A stretch of DNA of 64,000 nucleotides, from contig JBAYTZ010000016.1 in the NCBI GenBank assembly GCA_041675285.1, positions 26,091 to 90,090 on the forward strand, read 5' to 3'. Each line of letters opens with the position of its first letter. Position 1 is the first letter of the stretch. Source of the stretch: Candidatus Delongbacteria bacterium. Lineage in GTDB: Bacteria > CAIWAD01. Of this stretch, positions 8,392 through 17,067 are shown in pieces. Position numbers and translations under genes: made by a program. The notes under the pieces are model-generated. The model worked only from the letters and a program-made list of their open reading frames with translations, did no database searches and was not told the origin of the DNA.

Positions 8392-9122
8392 GAACCGCGC
8401 GCCTGTTCTTGCGCGGCGGCCTGCTGTTGACGCTGGCCCTCGCGGCCCTGGCCGGGCTGCCCAAGCTGCCCGCCGTGCCCAAGGCCCCGGCCGCTCCCCA
8501 ACTGGCCGCCTCCGGCGCCGGCGCCGCGGATCCCAAGCTCTGGTTGGGGCGGGCCGACGAACTGGTGGCCCAGCTGGACGGGGCCACGGCCTGCCTGGAG
8601 TCCGGGCGCGCCGCGCTTTTCTCCCTGGCCGCCACGGCGGAGGAGAAGAAGCTGCTGGCCGATTTGCAGGTCGGCGGCGACGCCGCGGCGGGCGACGTGG
8701 TCGTCAAGTCGCGCCAGTACCAAGCGGAGGTGGTGGAGCGGGCCCGCCAGGAGCGGCGCTTCGCCGCGAAGCAGTTGAACGCGGAGCAGGCCCGCAACAT
8801 GGGCCGGCTGGGCAGCAACCTGCTGCTGGCGATCCGCCGCGACCAGGTGGCGCTGGAGGCCGGGAAGAAACTGGTGGGCGACGCGGACGACGTGCTCAAG
8901 GCCGCCCGGGAACCCCGGCAGGCCCTGCGCCTGGGCAAGGACGCGGGGCGCGTGGCGGCCATGCCCGCCCGGCTGCAGGAATCCCTGGGCCGCGTGCCCG
9001 GGCAGCTGGACGCGCTGGGCGCCCTGCTCCAGGCCGTGGAGCAGACCCGCGCCAACAACCAGCTGGAGCTGACGCCGGCCCCGGCCAGCGGCGGTTCGTA
9101 CGAAACAATCGAGGACTTCTAG
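8388..9122 (+). CDS. Secreted hypothetical protein
   Basis: 244 residues. It begins at a GTG that overlaps the TGA of the preceding gene (GTGA), so translation is probably coupled. A short hydrophobic signal (GGLLLTLALAALAGLP) precedes an Ala/Pro linker and a helical, charged body (ATAEEKKLLADLQVGG, ARQERRFAAKQLNAEQ), suggesting a long alpha-helical or coiled-coil domain. No motif recognised. Its place between two FlgT/CsgG-like proteins suggests a shared envelope complex. Confidence 0.6.
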   Translation: MRTARLFLRGGLLLTLALAALAGLPKLPAVPKAPAAPQLAASGAGAADPKLWLGRADELVAQLDGATACLESGRAALFSLAATAEEKKLLADLQVGGDAAAGDVVVKSRQYQAEVVERARQERRFAAKQLNAEQARNMGRLGSNLLLAIRRDQVALEAGKKLVGDADDVLKAAREPRQALRLGKDAGRVAAMPARLQESLGRVPGQLDALGALLQAVEQTRANNQLELTPAPASGGSYETIEDF

Positions 9123-9125
9123 GGC

Positions 9126-11363
9126 ATGCCAGTCACGGGCACAACCAGTTCAACGACTTGGGGAGGCCGCCCGCGCGCGGCCTTTCTCTTGCCGTTCCTG
9201 CTGCTGGCGTGCTTCGCCGGCCTGCTGTCCGGGCCGCTGGGCGCGGCGGAACCCGCCGGGCCGGAACTCGTCGTGACAGACATTTTCGTGGACGCGCGCG
9301 CCGACGTGGACGCGGCCTTCCTGGCCGACGGCGGCCGGGAACTGGCGGCCCGGGCGGCCGGACGCCTGCCCCAGCTGCTGGCCCGCAACTCCGGCTGGCG
9401 CGTGCACGCCGACTTCCTGGCCGATCCCGCCCGGGACGTGGGCGCCCTGGCCCAGGCCGGCGAGCGCGTCTATGTGCGCGGCGTGGTCACCCGCGCCGAC
9501 ATCCGCAAGACCGTGTTCTACGGCGGCCTGCAGGTCTGGACCTTCAGCCTGGGCCTGCGGTTGGAGTTCTTCGACATCCGCAGCGGCCAGGTCTGGTTCG
9601 GCCAGGACGCCACCGTGCGCATCCCGCTGGAGACCGCCGCGGAGCCCGACCGGGCCACCCGCCTGCAGCAGTTCAGCGACGCGCTGGACCTGGCGCTGGA
9701 GACCGCCGCCACCCGCAGCGGGAGCCATTACCGGCCCGGCAGCCTGGAGGCCGTGGGCACGGCGCTGGGGACCGACGGCCTGCTGGTGCTGGATCGCGGC
9801 ACACGCCAGGGTCTGACCGTGGGCGCGGCGGGCGAGCTGATCCAGGGGGAATCGCGCTGGCTGCTGCGCGTGCAGGAGGCCGAGGGCGACTGGTGCGCGG
9901 CGCGCGTGCTGGCGGGCAACACCGCCGAGGCGCCGCCCCTGCGGCAGCCCGTGCGCTTCAGCGGCATCAACGGCCTGCTGGCCGCCGAGGGTCCGCCCCT
10001 GGCCGTGGCTGGCGCCGCGCTGCCCGCCGCGGGACAATTGGACGAGTGGTTCGACGTGGATCCGGCCACGCTGGGCCAGTGGCTGCACGACGCGCTGGTG
10101 GACAGCCGGGCCTTTCCCATGCTGCCGCCGCTCTTGGTGGGTTCTTCCTCCGGCGCGGAGCTGGCTGCGGCCTTCTTCCGCGCCCAGAGCGTGTTCTCCG
10201 CCGCCGGCGACGTGCGCCAGGACGAGATCGTCGGGCATCGCAGCCTGCCCCAGGCCCTGGCCCGGCTGGTGGTGACCCACGCCGGAATCACCCAGTCCCG
10301 GCGGCTGGGCTACGAGGCCCGCACCCTGCGGCTGGGCCTGCTGCTGGAGATCTACGACCGCCGCACGCACGAGGTCCTGCTCAGCCTGCCCCACCAGGCC
10401 AGCCGGGTGGAGAAGCACAACGAGACCTACCGCCAGGCGGATCTGGGCGCGGCCTGGCGCGAACTGGCGCGCAGCGCGCTGGGCGAGCTGGCCCTCAAGG
10501 CGGCCGCGGCCTGGCGACCCGCGGGCCGCGACCTGCCGGTGAGCGGCGTCGCGGGGGAGACCGTCGTCCTGGACGGCACGGCCGCGGTGGGCGAGCGGGG
10601 CCTGCTGCTGCGGCCCGGGGAGCCTGTGCTGGACCGCCAGGGTCGCGCCCTGGCGCGCCGCATGCGCCAGATCGGCCTCTGCGAGGTGCGGGCCGCGCGG
10701 CCCCGGCTGGAAGCCGAGCTCACCGTGGGCGACGGCGTCACGACCCCGGCCGCGGGCGACCTGCTGCGCCTGCCGGCCTGGAGCGCCCGGCCCAACACGC
10801 GCATCCGGCACGTGCAGGCGGGCGGCCCCAAGGTGGACCCCGCCTGGACGCCGGACACGCTCCAGATCGCGCTCTGGGCCCACCAGGCCATGGGCGCGGG
10901 CCGTTTCAACATGCTGGCGCCGGCAGCGCTGGCCGCGGAAGTGGCCGCGGCGGAAGTGGCCCTGGCCGGCGGCGAGTTCGTCGCCCGTCCGCTGGGGGAG
11001 ATCCTGCTGAACGATTCGCCCCAGCCGCAGATCCTGGTGGACGTGCGGGTGGGACTGGCGCGCACGGAGCGCGAGGCCACGCAGTACAAGGCCACGCTGG
11101 GCTTCACCACGGGCGTGGAACTCTCCTTCTTCAGCCCGGCGGGCGAACCCCTGCTGCTCTTCGTGGACGCGGCGGGGAATCCCACTCATCAACGCAAGAA
11201 GGCCTGGACCCTGACGGAGAATCAGGTGCTGGCGGAGGGCCAGGTGGTGCAGGGCGTGCCGGAGGCCGAGTACCCGGAGCTGCTGGACGCCTGCCTGCGC
11301 ACCTGCCTGGAGGAATTGGGCAAGGAACTGGGCGGCGGCCCGGCCAAGGGAGGCGGTTCATGA
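9126..11363 (+). CDS. Large secreted hypothetical protein with two similar halves
   Basis: 745 residues with a signal anchor (AAFLLPFLLLACFAGLLSG). Two segments look alike: LQVWTFSLGLRLEFFDIRSG (near residue 140) and RTLRLGLLLEIYDRRTHEVL (near residue 400). Each is a beta strand pair followed by an 'activity' loop, reminiscent of CsgG/FlgT-type lipoprotein domains that measure complex assembly. The third part is rich in short strands. It starts 3 bp after the previous stop and overlaps the next gene by 4 bp. Function unknown; envelope location is inferred. Confidence 0.65.
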   Translation: MPVTGTTSSTTWGGRPRAAFLLPFLLLACFAGLLSGPLGAAEPAGPELVVTDIFVDARADVDAAFLADGGRELAARAAGRLPQLLARNSGWRVHADFLADPARDVGALAQAGERVYVRGVVTRADIRKTVFYGGLQVWTFSLGLRLEFFDIRSGQVWFGQDATVRIPLETAAEPDRATRLQQFSDALDLALETAATRSGSHYRPGSLEAVGTALGTDGLLVLDRGTRQGLTVGAAGELIQGESRWLLRVQEAEGDWCAARVLAGNTAEAPPLRQPVRFSGINGLLAAEGPPLAVAGAALPAAGQLDEWFDVDPATLGQWLHDALVDSRAFPMLPPLLVGSSSGAELAAAFFRAQSVFSAAGDVRQDEIVGHRSLPQALARLVVTHAGITQSRRLGYEARTLRLGLLLEIYDRRTHEVLLSLPHQASRVEKHNETYRQADLGAAWRELARSALGELALKAAAAWRPAGRDLPVSGVAGETVVLDGTAAVGERGLLLRPGEPVLDRQGRALARRMRQIGLCEVRAARPRLEAELTVGDGVTTPAAGDLLRLPAWSARPNTRIRHVQAGGPKVDPAWTPDTLQIALWAHQAMGAGRFNMLAPAALAAEVAAAEVALAGGEFVARPLGEILLNDSPQPQILVDVRVGLARTEREATQYKATLGFTTGVELSFFSPAGEPLLLFVDAAGNPTHQRKKAWTLTENQVLAEGQVVQGVPEAEYPELLDACLRTCLEELGKELGGGPAKGGGS

Positions 11364-12151
11364 CGACTCTGACGGTTCATCAGGACGAGCAGGTGGCGCT
11401 GGTCACCCTGAATCGGCCCCTGCTGCGCAACGCCATCGACGACCGGATGGTGCGCGAGCTGCACGACCTGACCGGCACGCTGGAGGCGGACCCCGGCCTG
11501 CGGGCCGTGGTTCTCACCGGGGCCGGCAAGGCCTTCTGCTCGGGCATGGACCTGGCCTACCTGGAGCGCAGCGTCGAGGCGCCGGAGGCGGAGATCCGCC
11601 TGGATACGGAGCGCCTGCGCGAGCTGCTGGTGTCCATCCGTTCCAGCCGCCTGCCCTGGATCGCCGCGATCAATGGCCCGGCCGTGGCCGGCGGCTGCGG
11701 GCTGGCCACCGCCTGCGACCTGATCCTGGCGGACCGTGTCCATGCGCGCTTCGGCTATCCCGAGGTGCGCATCGGCTTCATCCCGGCGCTGGTGGCCGTC
11801 TTCCTGGCCGAGCGCGTCGGCGAGACCGCGGCCCGCGACCTGCTGCTCACCGGCCGGCTGGTCAAGGCCGACGCCGCGCTGCGCATGGGCCTGATCAACG
11901 AGCTGGCCGAGGAAGGCCAGGTGCTGGCGCTGGCCGGCCAACGCGCCCGCGCCATGGCCCGGACCTGCTCGGGCGAGGCCGTGGCGGCCACCAAGCTTCT
12001 GCTGGAGCGCCTGCGCGGCTTGTCCGACGCCGAGGCCCTGGACCTGGCCCTGGAGGCCAACATCAAGCAGCGCTTCAGCGTCTCCTGCCGCAAGGGCGTG
12101 CGGGCCTTCCTGGACAAGGAAGACCTGGACTGGCGCCGGCTGGAGGGCTGA
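11360..12151 (+). CDS. Enoyl-CoA hydratase/isomerase family protein
   Basis: 263 residues of crotonase fold. The oxyanion-hole segments are visible: GAGKAFCSGMDL and INGPAVAGGCGLATACDLIL, followed by FGYPEVRIGFIP, where one catalytic acid of hydratases lies. The C-terminal helices include a conserved KLLLE segment. It hydrates or isomerises acyl-CoA thioesters in the cytoplasm; the sequence resembles short-chain or methylglutaconyl-type hydratases, but the substrate is not determinable. GGGAGG precedes the ATG, which overlaps the upstream stop (ATGA). Confidence 0.85.
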   Translation: MTTLTVHQDEQVALVTLNRPLLRNAIDDRMVRELHDLTGTLEADPGLRAVVLTGAGKAFCSGMDLAYLERSVEAPEAEIRLDTERLRELLVSIRSSRLPWIAAINGPAVAGGCGLATACDLILADRVHARFGYPEVRIGFIPALVAVFLAERVGETAARDLLLTGRLVKADAALRMGLINELAEEGQVLALAGQRARAMARTCSGEAVAATKLLLERLRGLSDAEALDLALEANIKQRFSVSCRKGVRAFLDKEDLDWRRLEG

Positions 12152-12217
12152 GCGCGTTCCCGGCCGCGGGATCCGCCGGCGGCCCGGCAGGTGGGATCCC
12201 AAGGCTGGGGAGGGGCG

Positions 12218-12649
12218 GTGGAGCACGGGTTTGAATCCCTCGCGACCTTTTTGCACACCTACGCAGCCCCGCTTTTCTGGCTGGCGGGCTTCTCCCTGCT
12301 GCTCACCCTGGCCTCCCTGCTGCTAGTGCCCTGGCTGATTCTGCGCCTGCCCGCCGACTACTTTGCCGGCGAGAAGCGCCGGCGCGCGGCCTGGGCCCTG
12401 CGCCACCCGCTGATCCGCGCGCTGGTGCTGACGGGCCGGACCGTCGTGGGCCTGCTGCTGATCCTGACGGGCCTGGTCCTGCTGGCGCTGCCGGGCCAGG
12501 GCCTGCTGACCATCCTGATGGGCCTGATGATCGCGGTCTACCCGGGCAAGTACCGGCTGGAGCGCTGGCTGGTGACCCGTCCGGCGCTGCTGAAGTCCAT
12601 CAACTGGCTGCGCCGCCGCGCCCATCGCCCGCCGTTGGACCTGGATTGA
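12218..12649 (+). CDS. Small membrane protein, PGPGW-like
   Basis: 143 residues with at least three hydrophobic segments: one near the N-terminus (FWLAGFSLLLTLASLLLVPW) and a pair separated by the turn LALPGQGLLTILMGLMIA, which resembles the PGPGW transmembrane family. A basic C-terminus (RRRAHRPP) should be cytoplasmic. The GTG at 12218 after GGGGAGGGGCG is chosen over an upstream GTG. Role unknown. Confidence 0.65.
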   Translation: MEHGFESLATFLHTYAAPLFWLAGFSLLLTLASLLLVPWLILRLPADYFAGEKRRRAAWALRHPLIRALVLTGRTVVGLLLILTGLVLLALPGQGLLTILMGLMIAVYPGKYRLERWLVTRPALLKSINWLRRRAHRPPLDLD

Positions 12650-12655
12650 AGCTGG

Positions 12656-12717
12656 AGCCTGGCATGATGCCTGACACTACTGCCGGGATTTGTCCAGCCC
12701 GTCTGACCATCCGCCGG
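12656..12717 (+). repeat. 62-bp direct repeat, left copy
   Basis: Matches 13844-13905 at 59 of 62 positions, same orientation. The two copies bracket the glycoside hydrolase gene. This copy contains the ribosome-site edge and the ATGATG start of that gene, so it encodes the protein's first residues. Confidence 0.85.
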
Positions 12718-13845
12718 CCCAGCCAGCTCGACGGGCTCAGAAACGCCTTGCTGCTCCTCTTCCTGCTGGCTGCCGGCCGGCTGGGGATGGCGCAGGAGCC
12801 GCTCCACGAGAGGTTGGGATTCAGCACCGGGTCGCTGACGAATCAATCCGCAGAGCACATCCGGCGGACGTTTACGGAGGCTGGGAGGGTCGGGCGCTGG
12901 ATTCGGGCCGACTGCGACTGGTCGGTGGTGGAACGCGTGCCGGGAACCCTGGAGTGGGAACCGGTGGACCGTTGGGTGGACATCGCCCGGGAGTTGGGCC
13001 TGAACGTGGTCATGGTGGTGGCCTACACCCCGACCTGGGCGCGGCCCGCCTGCCTGTCGGACAAGCTGCACTCCGCCCCGGATCGCCGTCACCTGGACGA
13101 GTGGCGGGCCTTTTGTGATTCGGTCGCGACCCGGTATGGGCGGGGCAAGGGCATCCATCACTTTGAGATCTGGAATGAGCCCAACGCGCAGGAGTTCTAC
13201 TCGACCCTGAACAAGGACCACACTTGCCGCAGCGCAGCCACCTATCGCGAGGTTCTGGCTGGTGCGGCGGAACGGATTCGGGCGCGGGATGAACGTGCGC
13301 AGATCCTGGTGGGCGGGATCTGGCCGAAGGCGGAGGACAACGAGTGGAACCGGGTGGTCGGAAGCCGACTCTGGCTGCAGCGGCAGTATGGATCCACCCC
13401 GGATTCCGCGCGGGCCTTCTCCGCCAGTTTCGATCTGCTTGGATATCATCCATATGCCGTGTACGAAGACCGCGCCGGCGGGAGCACCGGCGGACCGCTC
13501 TCGGAACCTGAGGCGTTGAATCCCTTCCTGTTGACCGCCGAGCTGCACGCCATCATGGTCGCCCACGGCGACGGCGACAAACAGATCTGGGCCACTGAAC
13601 TGGGGGCGCGGACGGGCGGCGCACATCTGCCCCGCGTGGACGAGGCGACGCAGGCCCGCTGGGTGGGTGAGTACCTGAACCAATGGGGGCGCTGGGACTT
13701 CGCCGGCAAGCTCTTCTGGTACAACATCCAGGATGAATGCCCACCACAGGATCCGGCGGGTTGGTGCCACTACGGCGTGCTGCGCTTCGACGGCTCTCGG
13801 AAGCCGGCCTATCATGAACTGCTGCGGTGGGCGCAGGGGCGGTAG
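12664..13845 (+). CDS. Secreted glycoside hydrolase, clan GH-A (GH39/GH5-like)
   Basis: 393 residues: a signal peptide (LLLLFLLAAGRLGMAQ), then a TIM-barrel with the clan A acid/base in FEIWNEPN (Glu172) and a likely nucleophile in IWATELGA (Glu312). The barrel start (RADCDWSVVE, YTPTWARP) also fits. Such enzymes cleave beta-linked polysaccharides outside the cell. The ATG at 12664 lies six bases after GGAG. There is no sorting domain at the C-terminus. The gene is flanked by near-identical 62-bp direct repeats, suggesting acquisition as a unit. Confidence 0.8.
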   Translation: MMPDTTAGICPARLTIRRPSQLDGLRNALLLLFLLAAGRLGMAQEPLHERLGFSTGSLTNQSAEHIRRTFTEAGRVGRWIRADCDWSVVERVPGTLEWEPVDRWVDIARELGLNVVMVVAYTPTWARPACLSDKLHSAPDRRHLDEWRAFCDSVATRYGRGKGIHHFEIWNEPNAQEFYSTLNKDHTCRSAATYREVLAGAAERIRARDERAQILVGGIWPKAEDNEWNRVVGSRLWLQRQYGSTPDSARAFSASFDLLGYHPYAVYEDRAGGSTGGPLSEPEALNPFLLTAELHAIMVAHGDGDKQIWATELGARTGGAHLPRVDEATQARWVGEYLNQWGRWDFAGKLFWYNIQDECPPQDPAGWCHYGVLRFDGSRKPAYHELLRWAQGR

Positions 13846-13905
13846 CCTGGCATGATGCCGGACACTACTGCCGGGGTTTGTCCAGCCCGCCTGACCATCC
13901 GCCGG
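13844..13905 (+). repeat. 62-bp direct repeat, right copy
   Basis: Second copy of the repeat at 12656, three mismatches in 62. It starts at the hydrolase stop codon region (TAG at 13843-13845). The remaining 245 bp up to the next gene hold no ORF or terminator that I can see; a TTGACA at 13909 lacks a matching -10 box. Confidence 0.85.
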
Positions 13906-14150
13906 AATTGACACTCTGGCAAACTCAGCGGCCCCCGGCAGGAATCTGCAGACGGGCAGCGTGGAAGAAGCGACTCGTGGCGGCCCGTCGGAGTGCCTGG
14001 CCCCGGATCGGCGGCGTTCTGCTGCGGGGGGCGGCGCGCGCGCGGCGGGCCGGCTCCATTCTCCGGTTCACCCCCCGCGGCCCAATTTTTGCATCATGAA
14101 ACTGGATCCGGAACGTCAACCACCCCGCTCGCGGGAGGCAAGGAGGAGAC

Positions 14151-16991
14151 ATGAAGTTGGAATGGCTGCGCGGCCTGGGCGTCGCGGGAGTTTGCTGCCT
14201 GGCCGGGTTCGCCCACGCCGGGACCGTGAGTCCGGGTCTGGGGCGGCTCTTGGCCACCCAGGCGGCCGACGCCGAGTTGCGCGTGCTGCTGGCCCTGGAT
14301 TCCCGGGCCGACGTCGCCTCCCTCGACCAGCGCCTGCATGCGGAGCGCGCCGGTCTGGCCCGCCGGCATCGCGAGGTGCTGGAGCTGCTGCAGTCCACCG
14401 CCCGCACCAGCCAGGGCCCCGTCCTGGCCGCCCTTGGGGAGCTGCACGAGGCCGGCAAGGTGGAAGGCTACACGCCGCACTGGCTGATCAATGCCGTCGT
14501 GGTGCGGACCACCGCCGCCGTCGTGCCCGAACTGGCCCAGCTGCCCGGCGTGGAGCGCGTGGAGGCCGACCTGGTGCCCGAGCTGATCCAGCCGGCGGGC
14601 GCCGGTTCCGGCGAGCGCACGGAGCGCGAGATCGGGATCACGCCGGGCCTGCAGGCCATCCAGGCCGACCGCGTCTGGTACGAGCTGGGCATCCGCGGCG
14701 AAGGCGCCATTGTGGCCAACATGGACACGGGCGTGCGGCGCACCCACGAGGCCTTGGTGGACCGCTGGCGCGGCAACTTCGCCCCCGCCTCCGAGTGCTG
14801 GTGGGACGCCTGGGGCAACACCACCATGCCGTCGGACAACAACGGGCACGGCAGCCACGTGATGGGGACCATTACGGGCCTGGCCCCCAACGACAGCATC
14901 GGCGTCTGTCCCGGCGCGCATTGGATCGCCACCAACGTGATTGACAGCGGCGTCGGCACCGCCTTCGACAACGCCGTGCTCGCCGGCCTGGAGTGGCTGG
15001 CCGATCCCGACGGCGACCCCACCACCGTGGACGAGGTGCCGGACGTGGTCCAGCACAGCTGGGGCATCAACGAGGGCTTCGGCTACCTGGATTGCGACAG
15101 CCGCTGGTGGGAGGCCATCGACCACTGCGAGGCCGCCGGCGTGGCCAACACCTGGTCCGCGGGCAACGAAGGCCCCAGCGGCACCAGCCTGCGCAGCCCG
15201 GGCGACCGCGCCACCACGGCCACCAACTGCTTCAGCGTGGGCAGTGTCGCCTACACGGCGCCCTACGCCATCAGCTCCTTCTCCAGCCGCGGACCCTCGG
15301 GCTGCGGCGGCACTTTCAGCATCAAGCCCGAAGTGGTGGCGCCCGGTTCCAACATCTACTCCGTGAACGCCTCGGGCGACACGGGCTACACCACCATGGA
15401 CGGCACCTCCATGGCCGGTCCGCACGTGGCGGGCGTGGTGGGTCTGATGCGCAGCGCCAACCCGGATCTGGACGTGGTCACCATCAAGACCATTTTGATG
15501 GAGACGGCCCTGCCCCTGGGCACGGCGGGCGAGGACAACACCTACGGCTGGGGACTGGTGAATGCCTACGAGGCCGTGCTGCAGTCCATGACGGGCTACG
15601 GCACCGTCAGCGGAACCGTGAGCGGGGCCGGCGGCCAGCCGCTGGCCGGCGTGCTGGTGCAGGACAGCGCCGGCGATCGCCACGACACCAGCGACGAGCT
15701 GGGCCAGTTCTCCATCATGTTCCCCGCCGGCGAGGTGACCCTCGAGGCCGCCTTCTTCGGCTACCAGACGGGCCAGCAGACCCTGACGGTGGAATCCGGC
15801 GTGGTCCACACGCTGGACTTTCAGCTCCAGCTGGTGCCCAGCGCCGAGGTCTACGGCGTGGTGCTGGACGGCTTCGGCCAGCCCCTGGCGGGCGCCCAGG
15901 TCTCCATCAGCGGCCCCGACATGCCGGCTTTCCCCGTGCAGACCACTTCCGCCGGCGGCGCCTTCTCCTTCACGCTGCCTCTGGGCCAGCAGGTGCTGGT
16001 GAGTTGCGCGGGCAGCGCCGATCCCGTCAGCCGCCCCCTGGGACCGGACGCCCACGGCTACCGGGCCTTCGACCTGGCCGACGGCAACACGGATTGGGCT
16101 GAGGTGAGCGTGGCCGCCGGCGGCAACCAGCTGACTCTGCAGGGCCGGAACCGCGCCGAGTACGACTGGTCGCTTATCGATCCCGAAGCCGGCGGACCGG
16201 GCAGCGCGCTGCCCTTCGACGCGGGCGAGCAGTCCTTCGTGCTGGACCTGCCCTTCCCCTTCCAGTACTACGGCCAGAGCTTCACCCAGTGCACGGTGTG
16301 CTCCAACGGCTGGGTCGCCCTGGGCGCGACCACGGCCACGGACCGCCAGAACGGCTCCATCCCCAGCGCCGGCGGCCCCGCCGCCATGCTGGCTCCGGCC
16401 TGGGAGGACTACAGCCCGCACCTCGAGGAAAGCGGCACGATCTCGCACTGGTACGACGTCCAGGGCGGGCGCTTCGTGGTCGAGTACCACCACATCCGCC
16501 AGGCCAGCCCCGCCTCGGCCTTCGAGAGCTTCCAGGTGATCCTGCTGGATCCCGAGCGCCACCCCACCCTGAGCGGCGACGGCGCCATTCTCTTCCAATA
16601 CGGCGAGGTGACGAACATCGCCAGCTGCACTGTGGGCATCGAGAGCCCGGACGAGACCACCGGGCTGCTGTACTACATGGCCACGGGCTCCAACGGTGTC
16701 TACGGCGCCGGCTGCCAGCCCATCGCGCAGGGACTGGCCGTGCTTTTCACCACGGGCCTGGTTCCCCAGGCTGGACTGGATCCCGTCCACGACCTGGTCA
16801 TCGACATGCTGCCCACCCTGCAGGCGCGCTTGAGCTGGTCGCCGGCGCAGGGCGCGCTGGGCTACCGCGTGGAGCGCGCCACCCAGATGGGCCAGTGGGA
16901 GACTCTGGCCGTCACGACGGGCACCAGCTGGGTGGACGGCGCGGCCTACGGCACGCGGCTCTACCGGGTGGTCACCCTCGGCCAGGACTGA
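14151..16991 (+). CDS. Secreted subtilisin-like serine protease (S8) with carboxypeptidase-regulatory-like domains
   Basis: 946 residues: signal peptide, an inhibitor-like propeptide (about 40-150), then the S8 catalytic domain with Asp192 (ANMDTGV), His233 (NNGHGSHV) and Ser420 (GTSMAGPHVAG). Two CarboxypepD_reg-like beta sandwiches follow (VSGAGGQPLAGVLVQDSAGD; VVLDGFGQPLAGAQVSISGP), then a lectin-like region. The end is a fibronectin-like module (ARLSWSPAQGALGYRVERA...LYRVVTLGQD). It lacks the NPFNP sorting tag of its neighbours. AAGGAGGAGAC precedes the ATG. An exported degradative protease. Confidence 0.9.
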   Translation: MKLEWLRGLGVAGVCCLAGFAHAGTVSPGLGRLLATQAADAELRVLLALDSRADVASLDQRLHAERAGLARRHREVLELLQSTARTSQGPVLAALGELHEAGKVEGYTPHWLINAVVVRTTAAVVPELAQLPGVERVEADLVPELIQPAGAGSGERTEREIGITPGLQAIQADRVWYELGIRGEGAIVANMDTGVRRTHEALVDRWRGNFAPASECWWDAWGNTTMPSDNNGHGSHVMGTITGLAPNDSIGVCPGAHWIATNVIDSGVGTAFDNAVLAGLEWLADPDGDPTTVDEVPDVVQHSWGINEGFGYLDCDSRWWEAIDHCEAAGVANTWSAGNEGPSGTSLRSPGDRATTATNCFSVGSVAYTAPYAISSFSSRGPSGCGGTFSIKPEVVAPGSNIYSVNASGDTGYTTMDGTSMAGPHVAGVVGLMRSANPDLDVVTIKTILMETALPLGTAGEDNTYGWGLVNAYEAVLQSMTGYGTVSGTVSGAGGQPLAGVLVQDSAGDRHDTSDELGQFSIMFPAGEVTLEAAFFGYQTGQQTLTVESGVVHTLDFQLQLVPSAEVYGVVLDGFGQPLAGAQVSISGPDMPAFPVQTTSAGGAFSFTLPLGQQVLVSCAGSADPVSRPLGPDAHGYRAFDLADGNTDWAEVSVAAGGNQLTLQGRNRAEYDWSLIDPEAGGPGSALPFDAGEQSFVLDLPFPFQYYGQSFTQCTVCSNGWVALGATTATDRQNGSIPSAGGPAAMLAPAWEDYSPHLEESGTISHWYDVQGGRFVVEYHHIRQASPASAFESFQVILLDPERHPTLSGDGAILFQYGEVTNIASCTVGIESPDETTGLLYYMATGSNGVYGAGCQPIAQGLAVLFTTGLVPQAGLDPVHDLVIDMLPTLQARLSWSPAQGALGYRVERATQMGQWETLAVTTGTSWVDGAAYGTRLYRVVTLGQD

Positions 16992-17014
16992 GTCGGTTTC
17001 ACCATCGAACAAGC

Positions 17015-17043
17015 AGAGGGCACGCCGCGGCGTGCCCTCTTTT
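17015..17043 (+). terminator. Rho-independent terminator after the S8 protease
   Basis: A perfect 13-bp stem AGAGGGCACGCCG/CGGCGTGCCCTCT with no loop spacer is followed by TTT. It lies 24 bp after the protease stop, facing the convergent beta-helix gene, and may serve both strands. Confidence 0.85.
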
Positions 17044-17067
17044 CATGTTGATGGATTGCGGGAGGGC

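Noticed and set aside
12656..13905. Insertion sequence flanked by direct repeats
   Set aside because: The enclosed gene is a glycoside hydrolase with catalytic Glu motifs, not a transposase, and 62 bp is far too long for a target duplication.
14094..17012. 972-codon minus-strand open frame opposite the S8 protease
   Set aside because: The plus-strand frame has signal peptide, catalytic triad, ribosome site and terminator; the antisense product has none and is compositionally biased.
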